64,000 bases of DNA from Natrononativus amylolyticus (GCF_024362525.1 NZ_CP101458.1:310001-374000); one strand, 5' to 3'; positions 43,702 to 52,781 are shown, counted from the first letter of the stretch. Numbers and translations: made by a program. Notes: generated by a model not told the origin, from the sequence alone.

Positions 43702-44832
43702 TCACCCCGCGACCGCCGCGTACAGCTCGTCCAGTCGCTCGAGCGACCGGTCGACGCAGTACGCATCCCGGCGGTCCAGACAGCGCCGACCGAGGCGGTC
43801 GCGGCGGCCGAGCGCCCGCTCGAGCGCTCGAGCGAACGCGGCGACGTCGCCGGCCGGGTAGTGGTAGCCGGTCTCGCCGTCGATCACCGTCTCCGCGAGC
43901 GCCCCGGCGTCGGCGGCGACGACGGGCGTCCCACAGCAGATCGACTCGAGGGCGACCAGCCCCTGGGTCTCGACCGGGCTCGGGAACGCGAAGACGTCGA
44001 GCGCGGAGTAGAGCGCCGGGAGCTCCTCGCGCTCGAGGAAGCCGAGAAACCGCGCGTCGACATCCAGCTCTCGAGCGCGACGCTCGAGACCCGCGCGGGC
44101 GGGGCCGTCGCCGCCGACGACGAGCGTCACCGGCGCGTCGGCACCCGGGAGCGCGGCGACGGCCGCGAGCAGCTCGTCGAGTCGCTTTTCGTGGCCGTGG
44201 CGGCCGGTGTACCCGACGAGGAGCCGGTCGCGCTCGAGGGCGAAGCGTTCCCGGATGGTTGCGGGGTCGACCGGTCGGAACCGCGCGGTGTCGACGCCGT
44301 TCGAGACGACCCGGACCGGTGTCGAGACGCCGAGGGTGTCGAGGACGCGCTGGCGGGCGGTCACCGACGGCGCGATCACGAGATCGGCCCGGTCGTAGTA
44401 CCGGCGTTCGTAGCCGTTCGCCAGCCGCCGGACGCCGTCGACGAGTCGCGCCGTCGGCGCGAGGTAGCCCGCGTACTCGGCTGCGGGGGTGTGATAGGAG
44501 GCGACGAGCGGACGCTCAGCCCGACGGGCGAACCGGAGCGCCGCCAGGCCGATCGAGAACGGCGTGTGGGCGTGGACCACGTCGGGGTCCACACTCGAGA
44601 GCGAGTCCGGAACCCGGGGCTGGCCGAGGCGGTAACCACCGTAGAACGGGAACGGAACGCTCCGAACGGGGTGCTCGAGGGCGGCGGGATCGTACGCCGT
44701 CGCCGCCGGGTAGGCGACGTCCATCCGACCGCCCCGGGCCTGCCACCGGTCCCGCCAGGTCCGGACGGTGTAGCTCACCCCGTTCACCGTCGGCAGGTAC
44801 GTGTCGGTGAACGCGGCGACCCGATCGACCAT
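43702..44832 (-). CDS. GT4-family glycosyltransferase
   Basis: This 376-residue GT-B enzyme has the N-terminal motif FTDTYLPTVNGVSYTVRTW and HAHTPFSIG. The C-domain has GRHGHEKRLDELL and the E-x7-E-type motif SPVETQGLVALESICCGTPV. The start resembles lipid glycosyltransferases (SqdX/mannosyl type), which make sugar-lipid headgroups. It sits in a cluster with PAP2, a binding protein and another GT4. The donor and acceptor are unknown. Confidence 0.9.
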   Translation of the reverse strand: MVDRVAAFTDTYLPTVNGVSYTVRTWRDRWQARGGRMDVAYPAATAYDPAALEHPVRSVPFPFYGGYRLGQPRVPDSLSSVDPDVVHAHTPFSIGLAALRFARRAERPLVASYHTPAAEYAGYLAPTARLVDGVRRLANGYERRYYDRADLVIAPSVTARQRVLDTLGVSTPVRVVSNGVDTARFRPVDPATIRERFALERDRLLVGYTGRHGHEKRLDELLAAVAALPGADAPVTLVVGGDGPARAGLERRARELDVDARFLGFLEREELPALYSALDVFAFPSPVETQGLVALESICCGTPVVAADAGALAETVIDGETGYHYPAGDVAAFARALERALGRRDRLGRRCLDRRDAYCVDRSLERLDELYAAVAG

Positions 44833-44863
44833 CGTACGGCGGAATTCGACCACGCCGCTTAAG

Positions 44864-45721
44864 TCATTTGTTCGAGCGGCCGGGCCACGGGATCCGCGGC
44901 GACGGCAGTCGGCCCTCGAGGGACTCCGACAGCGACCACCGGCCGACGAGGTGGGCCGCGAGGACGACGCTGACGTACGCGAGAACGACGCCCGCGACGA
45001 CGTCGATCGCCCAGTGGATCCCGAGGTACATCGTCGAAATCGCGACGCTGACCGCGAGGACGAGGGCGACGGGGTACCACCTCGGGTAGACGTCGCGGCT
45101 CCGGTGGGCGAGCAGCGCTACCGTGACCGCGAGCGACGTGTGCAGCGACGGAAACACGTTGGTGTTGCGGTTGACCTGCCGCGTGAGGTGCTGGTACTGG
45201 GGATAGGTGTCGTACAGCAGCGCCTGGACGAGTTCCGGAATCATGTTTCGCGGGCCGTAGGCGATCACGAGGATGTAACACACCAGCCCGAGGGTGTAGT
45301 TGAGCGTGTACGCCGCGAGGAGCTCCCGAAGCGGCCTGGTATTCGACAGCGCGAAATAGGCGACGACGGGGAAGACGAGCAAGAAGACGTAGCCGTAGAT
45401 GTAGATGAACGAGAAGTACGCGGTCAGTTCCGGCGTCGCGTACGACTGCAGCCAGAGGATGAACTGCCCCTCGACGTCGTAGATCCACCCGGTCAGGTTG
45501 ACGCCGATCATCCAGGAGAGATCCGGAACGACCTGCCTGGCGACGCTGTTAAACAGGAGAACGATCGCCAGCAGGACGGTGATCGGCGCCGCGGCTTTGA
45601 CCCTGGTCGGCCACTCCTCGAGGGTCGCCTGTAGCCGGTAGCGGCCGACGAACAGCGCCATCGAGACGATCACCATGACCGTCACCACGATCGCCAGCTG
45701 GGTGAGGACGCGAACGAGCAT
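44864..45721 (-). CDS. PAP2-superfamily membrane protein (inositolphosphotransferase-like)
   Basis: This 285-residue protein has about six transmembrane helices. The PAP2 motifs are degenerate, as in the Aur1/IPC-synthase-like branch: NVFPSLHTSLAVT replaces PSGH, and TMYLGIHWAIDVVAG carries the catalytic His and Asp. It should remove or transfer phosphate on a lipid. The start overlaps the preceding stop (TGATG), so it is coupled to the binding-protein gene. A lipid-glycosylation role is inferred from neighbours. Confidence 0.86.
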   Translation of the reverse strand: MLVRVLTQLAIVVTVMVIVSMALFVGRYRLQATLEEWPTRVKAAAPITVLLAIVLLFNSVARQVVPDLSWMIGVNLTGWIYDVEGQFILWLQSYATPELTAYFSFIYIYGYVFLLVFPVVAYFALSNTRPLRELLAAYTLNYTLGLVCYILVIAYGPRNMIPELVQALLYDTYPQYQHLTRQVNRNTNVFPSLHTSLAVTVALLAHRSRDVYPRWYPVALVLAVSVAISTMYLGIHWAIDVVAGVVLAYVSVVLAAHLVGRWSLSESLEGRLPSPRIPWPGRSNK

Positions 45722-47568
45722 CAGCGCCTCACCAGGAGGTCGCCCCCCTCTCCGTACCGGAAGCCGGCGTCTTCGAACCCCGCCTTCGCGGCCGCGACGT
45801 CGAGGTCGCCGTCGGAGCCGACGAACGGGACGACGGGGTCCTCGCCGTCCCACGCAAGCTCGTCGGGGACCCACTCCCGGCTGAGCGGCGTGTCGACGGG
45901 CGTCGCGATCGGCGTCGCGTGCCCCTCGAACACCGTCTCCGCCAGCCACTCCTTGTCGAGCAACCGTGCGACGGCACGACGGAAGTACGGGTTGCCGAAC
46001 GGGGCGTTCCGGGCGTTGAACCCGACGTGGTAGAACGTCTGGGAGGGCGACTCGAGCAGCCGCGTCTCCTCGGCGTCGGGGATCTCCGCGAGCGAGTACA
46101 TCTCGAGGGGCGTCGACGTGACGTCGGCGTCACCGCCGTCGACGAGCGCGATCGCTGAGGCGCTGCGCGGGTCGATCTGAAGGCGCAGCTCCTCGACGGT
46201 CGCCTCGGGGAGGTCGACGCCGTCGCGGCGGGTGAAGTGCTCCTCGAAGCGCTCGAGGGTGAGGTGTTCGCGCTCGGTGCGGCTCTCGAAGCGAAACGGG
46301 CCGCTGCCGACGGCGGGAACGTTGTCGGTGACCAGCGCCTCGGTGGTCCCCTGGGCGACGCTGACGCCCCGAACGGTCGCCTCCGCCTCGCGCTCGCCCC
46401 AGACGTGCTCGGGGAGTACCGGCACGGTGAACGCCCGCTCGGCGACCGCTCGGCCGGTCGACACGGACAGCGAGAGCGTCCGTTCGTCGTGTACCTCGAT
46501 CTCCTCGATGGCGGCCGCCTGACCGCGGTAGCGCGGCGACGGCGCGGGAACGTCGCTGTTCCCCCGCGACGTGTCCGCGAGGAAGTCGTAGGTGAACGCG
46601 ACGTCGTCGGCGGTGACGAGTTCACCGTCGTGAAACCGGCAGTCCTCACGGATCGTGACCTCGACGGTCGATCCCTCCCACTCCCAGGACTCGGCGAGCC
46701 AGGGGAGCAGGTCGCTGTCCGCCTCGGACTCGAGAGCGTCGTCCTCGTCGGGGTCTGCGGTGTCGACGTCGGCCTCGAGTTCGTCGCTCGAGCCGGGCAG
46801 CGTCTCCGTCGCCAGCGAGTCGTACAGCAGGTCGACGACCGTTCCGCGGTTGCGGTACTCCGCCGAGAGCGGGTTGACGTTCTCGGAGGGGCGGGCGTCC
46901 ATCACCGTCGCCCGGAGCCGGGCGTCGGCGCCTTCCGCGAGCGGCTCGAGGCCGAGGTAGCCGAGGCGGGTCGCGAGGTGGTCGTCCCAGCCGTCGAACC
47001 GGTCCGTGCGAACGAGGCGGTACTCGTCGGGGACACAGACCGGAACGAACGGCTGCTCGCGGGCCAGCTCCTCGAGCATCGTCGCTACCGCCTCCCGTCG
47101 CTCCTCGCCGTCGGCCGCCCGCTGGTCCTCGAGGAGGTCGTCGAACAGCATGCTGGTGAACCCGAAGGGGTTCTGCCAGCCCGACTCGTCGGCGTAGATC
47201 GAGTGCAGCGCCTCGTAGAGGAAGTCGGGGTCGGTCGCGCCCGGGTGGCGGCCGACGTAGAGGTCGTAGTCGTGGTTGACGAGGATCGCCCGGAGGAACT
47301 CCTCGTTCGAGCGCAGGTCGATCGAGACGTCGACGCCCACCGCCTCGAGGTTCTCGGCCAGCCGTCGGGCGAGCTGGATCCCCTCGCGGTCGCCGTCGGC
47401 CGGCAGGGTGGTGATCGTCAGCGAGAGCTGTTCGATCTCGTCCCGGTTGACGACCGTGCGAACGTCCCTGACACAGCCGGCGAGCGCGCCCGTCAGCCCC
47501 GCCCCCGCTGCCAGGACCGACCGACGACGCCAGCCACCCGCACTCGAAGCGGTCGGATCTCGGTCCAT
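45721..47568 (-). CDS. Family 5 substrate-binding lipoprotein with apparent circular permutation
   Basis: This 615-residue lipoprotein has a Tat signal (WRRRSVLAAG) and lipobox LAGC. In the usual order the SBP_bac_5 N-lobe (LAESWEWEGSTVEVTIRED, DGELVTADDVAFTYDFL) comes first and the C-lobe (RLAENLEAVGVDVSIDLR, DPDFLYEALHSIY) last. Here the C-lobe is residues about 45-205 and the N-lobe about 215-610. The chain ends in AKAGFEDAGFRYGEGGDLLV, where a normal C-lobe would begin. It looks like a circular permutation. The ligand is unknown, no ABC permease is adjacent, and it may be a structural or lipid-cluster protein. Confidence 0.85.
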   Translation of the reverse strand: MDRDPTASSAGGWRRRSVLAAGAGLTGALAGCVRDVRTVVNRDEIEQLSLTITTLPADGDREGIQLARRLAENLEAVGVDVSIDLRSNEEFLRAILVNHDYDLYVGRHPGATDPDFLYEALHSIYADESGWQNPFGFTSMLFDDLLEDQRAADGEERREAVATMLEELAREQPFVPVCVPDEYRLVRTDRFDGWDDHLATRLGYLGLEPLAEGADARLRATVMDARPSENVNPLSAEYRNRGTVVDLLYDSLATETLPGSSDELEADVDTADPDEDDALESEADSDLLPWLAESWEWEGSTVEVTIREDCRFHDGELVTADDVAFTYDFLADTSRGNSDVPAPSPRYRGQAAAIEEIEVHDERTLSLSVSTGRAVAERAFTVPVLPEHVWGEREAEATVRGVSVAQGTTEALVTDNVPAVGSGPFRFESRTEREHLTLERFEEHFTRRDGVDLPEATVEELRLQIDPRSASAIALVDGGDADVTSTPLEMYSLAEIPDAEETRLLESPSQTFYHVGFNARNAPFGNPYFRRAVARLLDKEWLAETVFEGHATPIATPVDTPLSREWVPDELAWDGEDPVVPFVGSDGDLDVAAAKAGFEDAGFRYGEGGDLLVRR

Positions 47569-47680
47569 CTGGTTCTCTCAGTGTCTTCGCCGGTAGCGAT
47601 ATAACAGTATTGCGCCACGCGGTCGTCGTCTCTCGCCACGCTGTCACGTCCGTCGCGTTCCGCTCGGACTCGCTCGCGGC

Positions 47681-48739
47681 TCACGCTCGCCCCAGCACCC
47701 GGCGATAGTGCTCGTACAACCGCTGGCCGACGACCTCGAGGCGGTGGTCCCTGGCCGTCTCGCGGGCGTTTTCGCCGAGTCGATCCCTGAGCGACGGGTC
47801 GGCGGCGAGGCGCTCGAGGGCGTCTCGAAACTCGGCCTCGGTCTCGCACATGAGACAGTCGACGCCGTCAGCGTAGTACTCCCGGAACACCGGGAGGTCC
47901 CGCAGGACGACGGGTTTGCCACAGGCCATCGCCTCGAGGACGGCGATCCCCTGGTTCTCGGCGCGGGTGGGGAAACAGAAGACGTCGCCAGCGCCGAACG
48001 CCTGGCGTTTGTCGGGAACCCAGCCGGTGAACGTGACGTTCTCGGGGGGATCGCGCGTCCAGCGGCGAACCGCCGCGCTCGCCTGCGGACCCGTATCGTA
48101 GGGGCCGAACCACGCGAACTCGTAATCGGTCCGCCGGGCCAGCCGACAGAACGTCGACAGCCCCTTGCGCTCGAAGACGTTGCCGACGGCGAAGACGACG
48201 AGTCCCTCGAGGCCGAACCGCTCTCTGGCCGGCTCTCGGAACCGTTCGTGGCCGGCGAGGGAGTCGTGGTCGACGCCGTTCGTGAGCGCTTCGATCGGCG
48301 CGTCGACGGGGTAGGACTCGAGAACCCGTTTCGTCTGGCCGCTCGGACACAGCACGAGGTCCGCTCGCGAGTACAGCCACCGAAGGTACCGGCCGAGCGG
48401 GCGAGCGAGGCGCGTCGAGCCGCGAAAGCTCCCCCGGAAGTCCTCGCGCGTGACGTGGGCGTGGAGGATCAGGGGCCGTCCCGTCCGTCTCGCGTGGACG
48501 GCGAGCGCGACCGATCCGGGGCCGATCGCGTTGCAGTGGACGAGGTCGTAGTCGACGGGAACCTCGCCCCGGACCAACCGGCGTGAAACGGCGCGCAGCG
48601 GTTCGCCGCCGGTCCACGGCTCGGTTCGGATCTCGAGGTCGCTGAACGGCTCGAGGGCCCGCCGCTGGTGGGCGGCCGCAGTCGAGATGCCGCTTCGCTC
48701 GAGGGGGCCCTCGAGTTCGAGGTAGTTCAGCACGCGCAC
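47681..48739 (-). CDS. GT4-family glycosyltransferase
   Basis: This 352-residue GT-B enzyme has an N-domain with VHCNAIGPGSVALAVHARR and a C-domain with TNGVDHDSL, GNVFERKGLSTFCRLA and the donor-site motif PTRAENQGIAVLEAMACGKP. It begins with GTG 48739 (VRVLNYLELEG). It is the first gene of the minus-strand cluster with the permuted binding protein, PAP2 and second GT4. The role is probably in glycolipid or surface glycan synthesis. Confidence 0.9.
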   Translation of the reverse strand: MRVLNYLELEGPLERSGISTAAAHQRRALEPFSDLEIRTEPWTGGEPLRAVSRRLVRGEVPVDYDLVHCNAIGPGSVALAVHARRTGRPLILHAHVTREDFRGSFRGSTRLARPLGRYLRWLYSRADLVLCPSGQTKRVLESYPVDAPIEALTNGVDHDSLAGHERFREPARERFGLEGLVVFAVGNVFERKGLSTFCRLARRTDYEFAWFGPYDTGPQASAAVRRWTRDPPENVTFTGWVPDKRQAFGAGDVFCFPTRAENQGIAVLEAMACGKPVVLRDLPVFREYYADGVDCLMCETEAEFRDALERLAADPSLRDRLGENARETARDHRLEVVGQRLYEHYRRVLGRA

Positions 48740-48832
48740 GTCCGCTCAGTCGGCGATCGGTTCCAAAACGCTACCGCTCTCGACCCGTTCGAGAGCGTAA
48801 CACCGATAGGCGGCCCGACGAAACTCGACGCA

Positions 48833-49108
48833 ATGAGCGTCGCCGAGGAGCGACTCGAACGCCTCCACGAACTGGCCCGCGAGGCCGCGATCGCGGGCGA
48901 GGACGAGCGGGCGCGCTACTACGTCCGGCTGGCCCGCCGGGTCGCCGAGCGAAATCGGCTGACGCTGCCGCGGTCGTTCCGGCGCTTTACCTGCGACGAG
49001 TGCGACGCCTACCTTCGTCCGGGCGCGAACGCCCGGGTGCGGTTGCGAGACGGCCACGTCGTGATCACCTGCGACTGCGGCGCCCAGGCGCGGTACCCGT
49101 ACGACTGA
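48833..49108 (+). CDS. rnp4: Ribonuclease P protein component 4 (Rpr2/Rpp21)
   Basis: This 91-residue protein has a helical N-terminus (LERLHELAREAAIAGEDERA) and a zinc ribbon with FTCDECDAYLRPG and VITCDCGAQARYPY. It is a subunit of archaeal RNase P that matures the tRNA 5' end. It is followed by yhbY and mscS as a likely operon. ATG 48833. Confidence 0.93.
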   Translation: MSVAEERLERLHELAREAAIAGEDERARYYVRLARRVAERNRLTLPRSFRRFTCDECDAYLRPGANARVRLRDGHVVITCDCGAQARYPYD

Positions 49109-49162
49109 CCGCGCTCGTTCCGGTTCGGGAACATTGAAACCGCTCGGCGGAATATTCGACCC

Positions 49163-49411
49163 ATGGACCGACAGGAACTCAAGCGCCGCGCACACGACCT
49201 CGACGTCACCGTCTGGGTCGGCAAGGGCGGCCCCGAGGCCGTCGTCGACGAACTCAACGACCAGCTCGCGAACGAGAACCTGGTCAAGGTGAAGTTCCTC
49301 CGGGCGGCTCGAGCGGGCGGCTCCACCGAGGAGAAGGCCCGAGAACTCGCCGAGGCGGTGAACGCCGACCTGATCGAAACGCGCGGACACACCGCCGTCG
49401 TACATCGATGA
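49163..49411 (+). CDS. YhbY/CRM-domain RNA-binding protein
   Basis: This 82-residue single CRM domain has the GxxG-like loop (VGKGGPEAVVDELNDQL) and RGHTAVVHR at the C-terminus. It binds ribosomal or precursor RNA. The stop overlaps the MscS start by four bases (ATGA), linking RNA metabolism with the channel gene. Confidence 0.93.
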   Translation: MDRQELKRRAHDLDVTVWVGKGGPEAVVDELNDQLANENLVKVKFLRAARAGGSTEEKARELAEAVNADLIETRGHTAVVHR

Positions 49412-50337
49412 GCGGGGTGGGGGCGGTAGCGCCGGTACCGCTACAGGCGACCGAAACGCTCGGCGAGTGGCTCCACGGCAACGCGCCCGGCCTCGAGGGG
49501 GCTCTCGCCGAGACGGTCGCCGGCGTCGTCGTCTTCGCGCTCGCCTTTCTCGCGCTCGTCGCGCTCGGCCGCGCGGTCGTCGTTCCGCTGGTCAGGCGGG
49601 CGTTCGACCGCCGCGGACTCGATCGGCACGCCCAGACGCCGCTGCTGCTCGCGACCCGAACCGGCGTACTGTTCGTCGCGATCGCACTGGCGTTCGGCTT
49701 CGCCGGCTTCGAGAACGTCCTCGTGTCGATGGCCGGCATCGCCGCCGCCGGGGCGCTCGCGGTCGGCCTCGCTCTCCAGAACGTCATCTCGAACTTCGTC
49801 GCCGGCGTGTTCATCTACACGGACAAACCGTTTCGCATGGGCGACTGGATCGAGTGGGACAACGGCGACTACTCGGGGACCGTCGAGGACATCAGTCTTC
49901 GGGTCACTCGAGTCCGGACCTTCGACAACGAGCTGTTGACGGTTCCGAACAGCGTGCTCACCGGCGGCGTGCTCAAAAACCCCGTCGACGGAGACAGGCT
50001 CCGCCTGAAGTTCGTCTTCGGGATCGGCTACGACGACGACATCGAGGAGGCCACCGGGATCATCGTCGAGGAAGCAAAGCGACACCCCGACATCATGGAC
50101 GACCCCGCGCCGTCGGTGCGACTGACGGAACTCAACGACTCCGACGTCGGCCTCCAGTCCCGGATCTGGATCGCAGATCCCTCGAGAGCCGACTTCGTGC
50201 GGATCAAAGGCGAGTACGTACGGGCGGTCAAAGAGCGGTTCGACGAGGAGGGAATCGACATCCCCTACCCCGTTCGGACGCTCGAGGGCGGCCTCCAGAT
50301 GGAGAACCCGGCGACGCTCGAGGCAGCGGACGACTGA
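49408..50337 (+). CDS. mscS: Mechanosensitive ion channel, MscS family
   Basis: This 309-residue channel has about three N-terminal transmembrane helices and the pore helix with GIAAAGALAVGLALQNVISN. The beta domain has DKPFRMGDWIEWD and GTVEDISLRVTRVRTFDNEL. It gates under membrane tension to release solutes on hypo-osmotic shock. It overlaps yhbY by ATGA. Confidence 0.93.
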   Translation: MSGVGAVAPVPLQATETLGEWLHGNAPGLEGALAETVAGVVVFALAFLALVALGRAVVVPLVRRAFDRRGLDRHAQTPLLLATRTGVLFVAIALAFGFAGFENVLVSMAGIAAAGALAVGLALQNVISNFVAGVFIYTDKPFRMGDWIEWDNGDYSGTVEDISLRVTRVRTFDNELLTVPNSVLTGGVLKNPVDGDRLRLKFVFGIGYDDDIEEATGIIVEEAKRHPDIMDDPAPSVRLTELNDSDVGLQSRIWIADPSRADFVRIKGEYVRAVKERFDEEGIDIPYPVRTLEGGLQMENPATLEAADD

Positions 50338-50391
50338 TCGAGACCTCGGCTCACCTTCTCGTGTCGTGTTCCTCCCTCGGCTTCTCGCGTT

Positions 50392-51405
50392 TCAATTCGG
50401 GTGGCGTCGCCGACTGTCGGCTGTCGCCACCGGAACCGATTCGTAGGCGGTTTCGTCCGGCCGGCCACCGGCGAGGTGCGGCTCCGGTCCGTCGAGCGTC
50501 GCCGTCCACGACCAGAGCGTTTCGACCGGGTCGTCGGCGTCGTCGCCACAGACGCAGACGCCGCTCGAGGGGTCTCCGAGCCGTCGCTGGAGGTCTTCGA
50601 TCGTCGCCAGCGAGGTCCCGTCGAACCAGGCCTCGAGGGCCGTGAGGCGAGCGGTGCTGTTCGTCCGATCGATTCCGCGAGGCTCGTGTTCGACCATCGA
50701 GTCGGAGGGGAAGTGGTTCGTCACGGCGGCGAACCCGTTCGAGGGCCCCGTGACACGGGTTCGCGCCGGGCTCGCCTCGACGACGGCGATCTCGCCCGCC
50801 GCGTCGGCGAGCAGAAAATTCGTGTTGCGAGCGTGGGGAATCCGCTCGAGGAACGCGACTCCCTCTTCGACCGTCTCGCACGTATCGAGGACCCACCTCG
50901 CCGCCAGTCCGAAGGCGACGCCGGCCTCGAGCCCAGCGTGGGGAACGTAGGTGTGGCCGACGGCCAGCCCGGCCTCGTTGATGCCGTCCTGACGCCCGGT
51001 CCAGTGATCCGAGCAGCCGACGCTGGCCAGTCGACCGGACGGGACCGTCCGAAACAGTTCGGCGAAGTCGGCGAACGACCGGTAAAAGTCGTAGTTCCGC
51101 CCGAAGAGCGGCCGCCCGTCGGCCGTGCGGTCGCCCGAGACGGCGACGACCGAGCAGCCGGACTCGTAGCCGAGCGCGAGCGGGACGGCGAGAATCGCCG
51201 CTCGCTCCCAGCCGCCCGCCGTCGCGATTCCCTCGAGTTCCTCGAGCAATCCGGGCGCGTGGGTTCGAACGGCAGGTTCGCACTCGCGGACGAGCGCCCG
51301 TTTCTCGGAAGGGACGGGCTCCGGTGCGAACCCGACGCGCTCGAGGATCGCCCCGTACTGACGACCGATCTCGCGGTAGGTTCCGGTCAGTTCCGTCGGT
51401 TGCAT
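50392..51405 (-). CDS. C45-family acyltransferase/peptidase (Ntn hydrolase, penicillin acylase-like)
   Basis: This 337-residue Ntn-hydrolase homologue resembles acyl-CoA:6-aminopenicillanate acyltransferase/C45. The likely nucleophile is Cys in YESGCSVVAVSG, with GRNYDFYRSF and ARNTNFLLADAAGEIAVVEA downstream. The family often self-cleaves before the Cys. The natural substrate is unknown. The ATG at 51405 begins MQPTELTGTYREIGRQYGA. Confidence 0.85.
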   Translation of the reverse strand: MQPTELTGTYREIGRQYGAILERVGFAPEPVPSEKRALVRECEPAVRTHAPGLLEELEGIATAGGWERAAILAVPLALGYESGCSVVAVSGDRTADGRPLFGRNYDFYRSFADFAELFRTVPSGRLASVGCSDHWTGRQDGINEAGLAVGHTYVPHAGLEAGVAFGLAARWVLDTCETVEEGVAFLERIPHARNTNFLLADAAGEIAVVEASPARTRVTGPSNGFAAVTNHFPSDSMVEHEPRGIDRTNSTARLTALEAWFDGTSLATIEDLQRRLGDPSSGVCVCGDDADDPVETLWSWTATLDGPEPHLAGGRPDETAYESVPVATADSRRRHPN

Positions 51406-51675
51406 GCCCCTGAGACCGCACACCTGATAATAAACCCGGAGGAATTCCGGTTCGCTCGAGGATTTCCCGCTCGGCCATCGAATCGGATCGGAGCCGGGGT
51501 ATACGGCCGCAACCGCGACGAGGAACGGCGGTGACGAGTCGCGGTTGCCGGGGAAGGGCAGGCAGTTCGCCGATGCGAACCGCGAGTGAGCGCCATCGGC
51601 GCGAACGAGCGGGCCGCCGACTGACCCAGAAGCCGCGCGACGCGCGGCTGGCGGGGAAGGAGAAGTGCTTTTGAT
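51406..51675. other. Non-coding spacer upstream of the C45 gene
   Basis: About 270 bp with GC-rich, purine-rich tracts and no supported gene. Frames crossing it in either direction lack codon bias. Confidence 0.4.
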
Positions 51676-51753
51676 CGAAATTTTGCCGAGTGACGGTCCA
51701 CTGTGCGGCAGCGATGCTGCCGTCAGTGTACCTGAACGCAGCGTAAAATTTCG
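51676..51753. repeat. 78-nt imperfect hairpin between SRP RNA and C45 gene
   Basis: The outer arms CGAAATTTT (51676-51684) and AAAATTTCG (51745-51753) are perfect inverse copies. Inside, CACTG/CAGTG and CGGCAG/CTGCCG form further stems around a CGATG loop. It lies next to the 3' end of the SRP RNA, so it may contribute to 3' processing. It could also be a small element or an independent RNA. Confidence 0.6.
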
Positions 51754-51754
51754 G

Positions 51755-52069
51755 TGGGTATGAATGCGGACGCCCGCGGTTGCCCGGCGTTCCGGCCGGG
51801 GGAATCCCGGTTGCCTTCTCCACCCCGCGACCCGTCGAGCGACAGGTGTCCGACGGTCCACTGCTCGCTTCCGCGCCTGATGGGCTGTCGCCGATTAGCC
51901 ACGACGAGACGTCCCTGCGGACGGTCGCCGTGGCCCGCTGTCCCCGACGGACGAGGTTTCTACGTTGGCTCCCGGGGCCCCGGCCGGTCTGACCGGACGC
52001 CCGCGGGGTTCGGTCCCCGCTGAAGACCATAGCGCGGGTTTCGAGCAGGGCCTAACTGCCCGACCTAGT
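51755..52069 (-). ncRNA. ffs: Signal recognition particle 7S RNA
   Basis: The minus strand shows a conserved archaeal SRP RNA. The 5' part has GGGCAGTTAGGCCC. A long helix 5 pairs CCGGCCGGGGCCCCGGG with CCCGGG...CCCCCGGCCGG. Helix 6 is a GNAR hairpin (CGTCC-GCAG-GGACG). The SRP54-binding helix 8 reads ATCAGGCGCGGAAGCGAGCA (within 51857-51884), with a GGAA tetraloop and asymmetric loop. The TATA CTTAAG at 52094-52099 sets the 5' end near 52069. The 3' end is approximate (51745-51760). The RNA targets nascent membrane and secretory proteins. Confidence 0.92.
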
Positions 52070-52093
52070 CCACTTCAGAGTAGCGGCGGATCA

Positions 52094-52099
52094 CTTAAG
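52094..52099 (-). promoter_or_regulatory. TATA element of SRP RNA
   Basis: CTTAAG centred about 27 nt upstream of the predicted 5' end of the 7S RNA on the minus strand. Confidence 0.6.
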
Positions 52100-52194
52100 G
52101 CCCTTTCGCCTCCCGAACCGGGTGGGACTCGAGGCCCGACGCGAGCTTCCGGCCGGCCACCGTTCGAACGGGTCGTCACGAGGGACCGTCGGAG

Positions 52195-52614
52195 CTACAG
52201 CAACTCGAGGCTCTTCGCGTACCACAGCGAGCAGGCGACCATCGCGAGCCCGGCGAGAAGAACGAGCCAGCGGTGGTACTCGAGCCAGGACGCCTCGCCG
52301 ATGCTGAGGACGACGTTTTCGGGGACCGAAATCGCCCAGATCGCGATCAGGGCGGTGAGCACCATCCCGAGGACGAGGGTCAACCCCGCGACGTAGTCGG
52401 GCTCGGTTCGCTGCTGTCGCCCGGCGGCGAACAGGACGAGTCCGACGAGGGGCAACACCGCGAGGAACTGCGGTCCCGCGAGACCGAAGTCGTAGTAGGT
52501 GGGGAGTGCAGCGGCTTCCGTCTCACTGAGGAGGACGTACGGAACGAAGACCACGACGAGATAGGAGATCGAGGCGACGATGCCGGCGGTGGGCGGCCGT
52601 TGCTCGGGACGCAT
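52195..52614 (-). CDS. Hypothetical four-helix membrane protein
   Basis: This 139-residue protein has four hydrophobic helices and short loops, ending WYAKSLELL. It starts at ATG 52614 (MRPEQRPPTAG). No family is recognised. It lies upstream of the SRP RNA on the same strand. Confidence 0.72.
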   Translation of the reverse strand: MRPEQRPPTAGIVASISYLVVVFVPYVLLSETEAAALPTYYDFGLAGPQFLAVLPLVGLVLFAAGRQQRTEPDYVAGLTLVLGMVLTALIAIWAISVPENVVLSIGEASWLEYHRWLVLLAGLAMVACSLWYAKSLELL

Positions 52615-52781
52615 ACGCGAGGCGTGGGCGCGCCGTTGCTTAAGGCCGACGGTCCTCACGGCGGGCGAAACGCCCGGAGACGCGATCAGGGCCGAGCGCC
52701 TCGAGGGCGAGCCGAAGCGCGTCGCGCCGTCGCGCGAACGGAGGAAAAGGCCCAATTAGGTGGACGATAGAGGCAGTAGAT

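Noticed and set aside
49467-50645. 392-residue Arg-rich plus-strand frame
   Set aside because: Shadow of mscS and the opposite C45 gene; no homology pattern and wrong composition.
51754-52023. Open frame on the plus strand over the SRP RNA
   Set aside because: It is antisense to structured 7S RNA, has no domain and no haloarchaeal composition.
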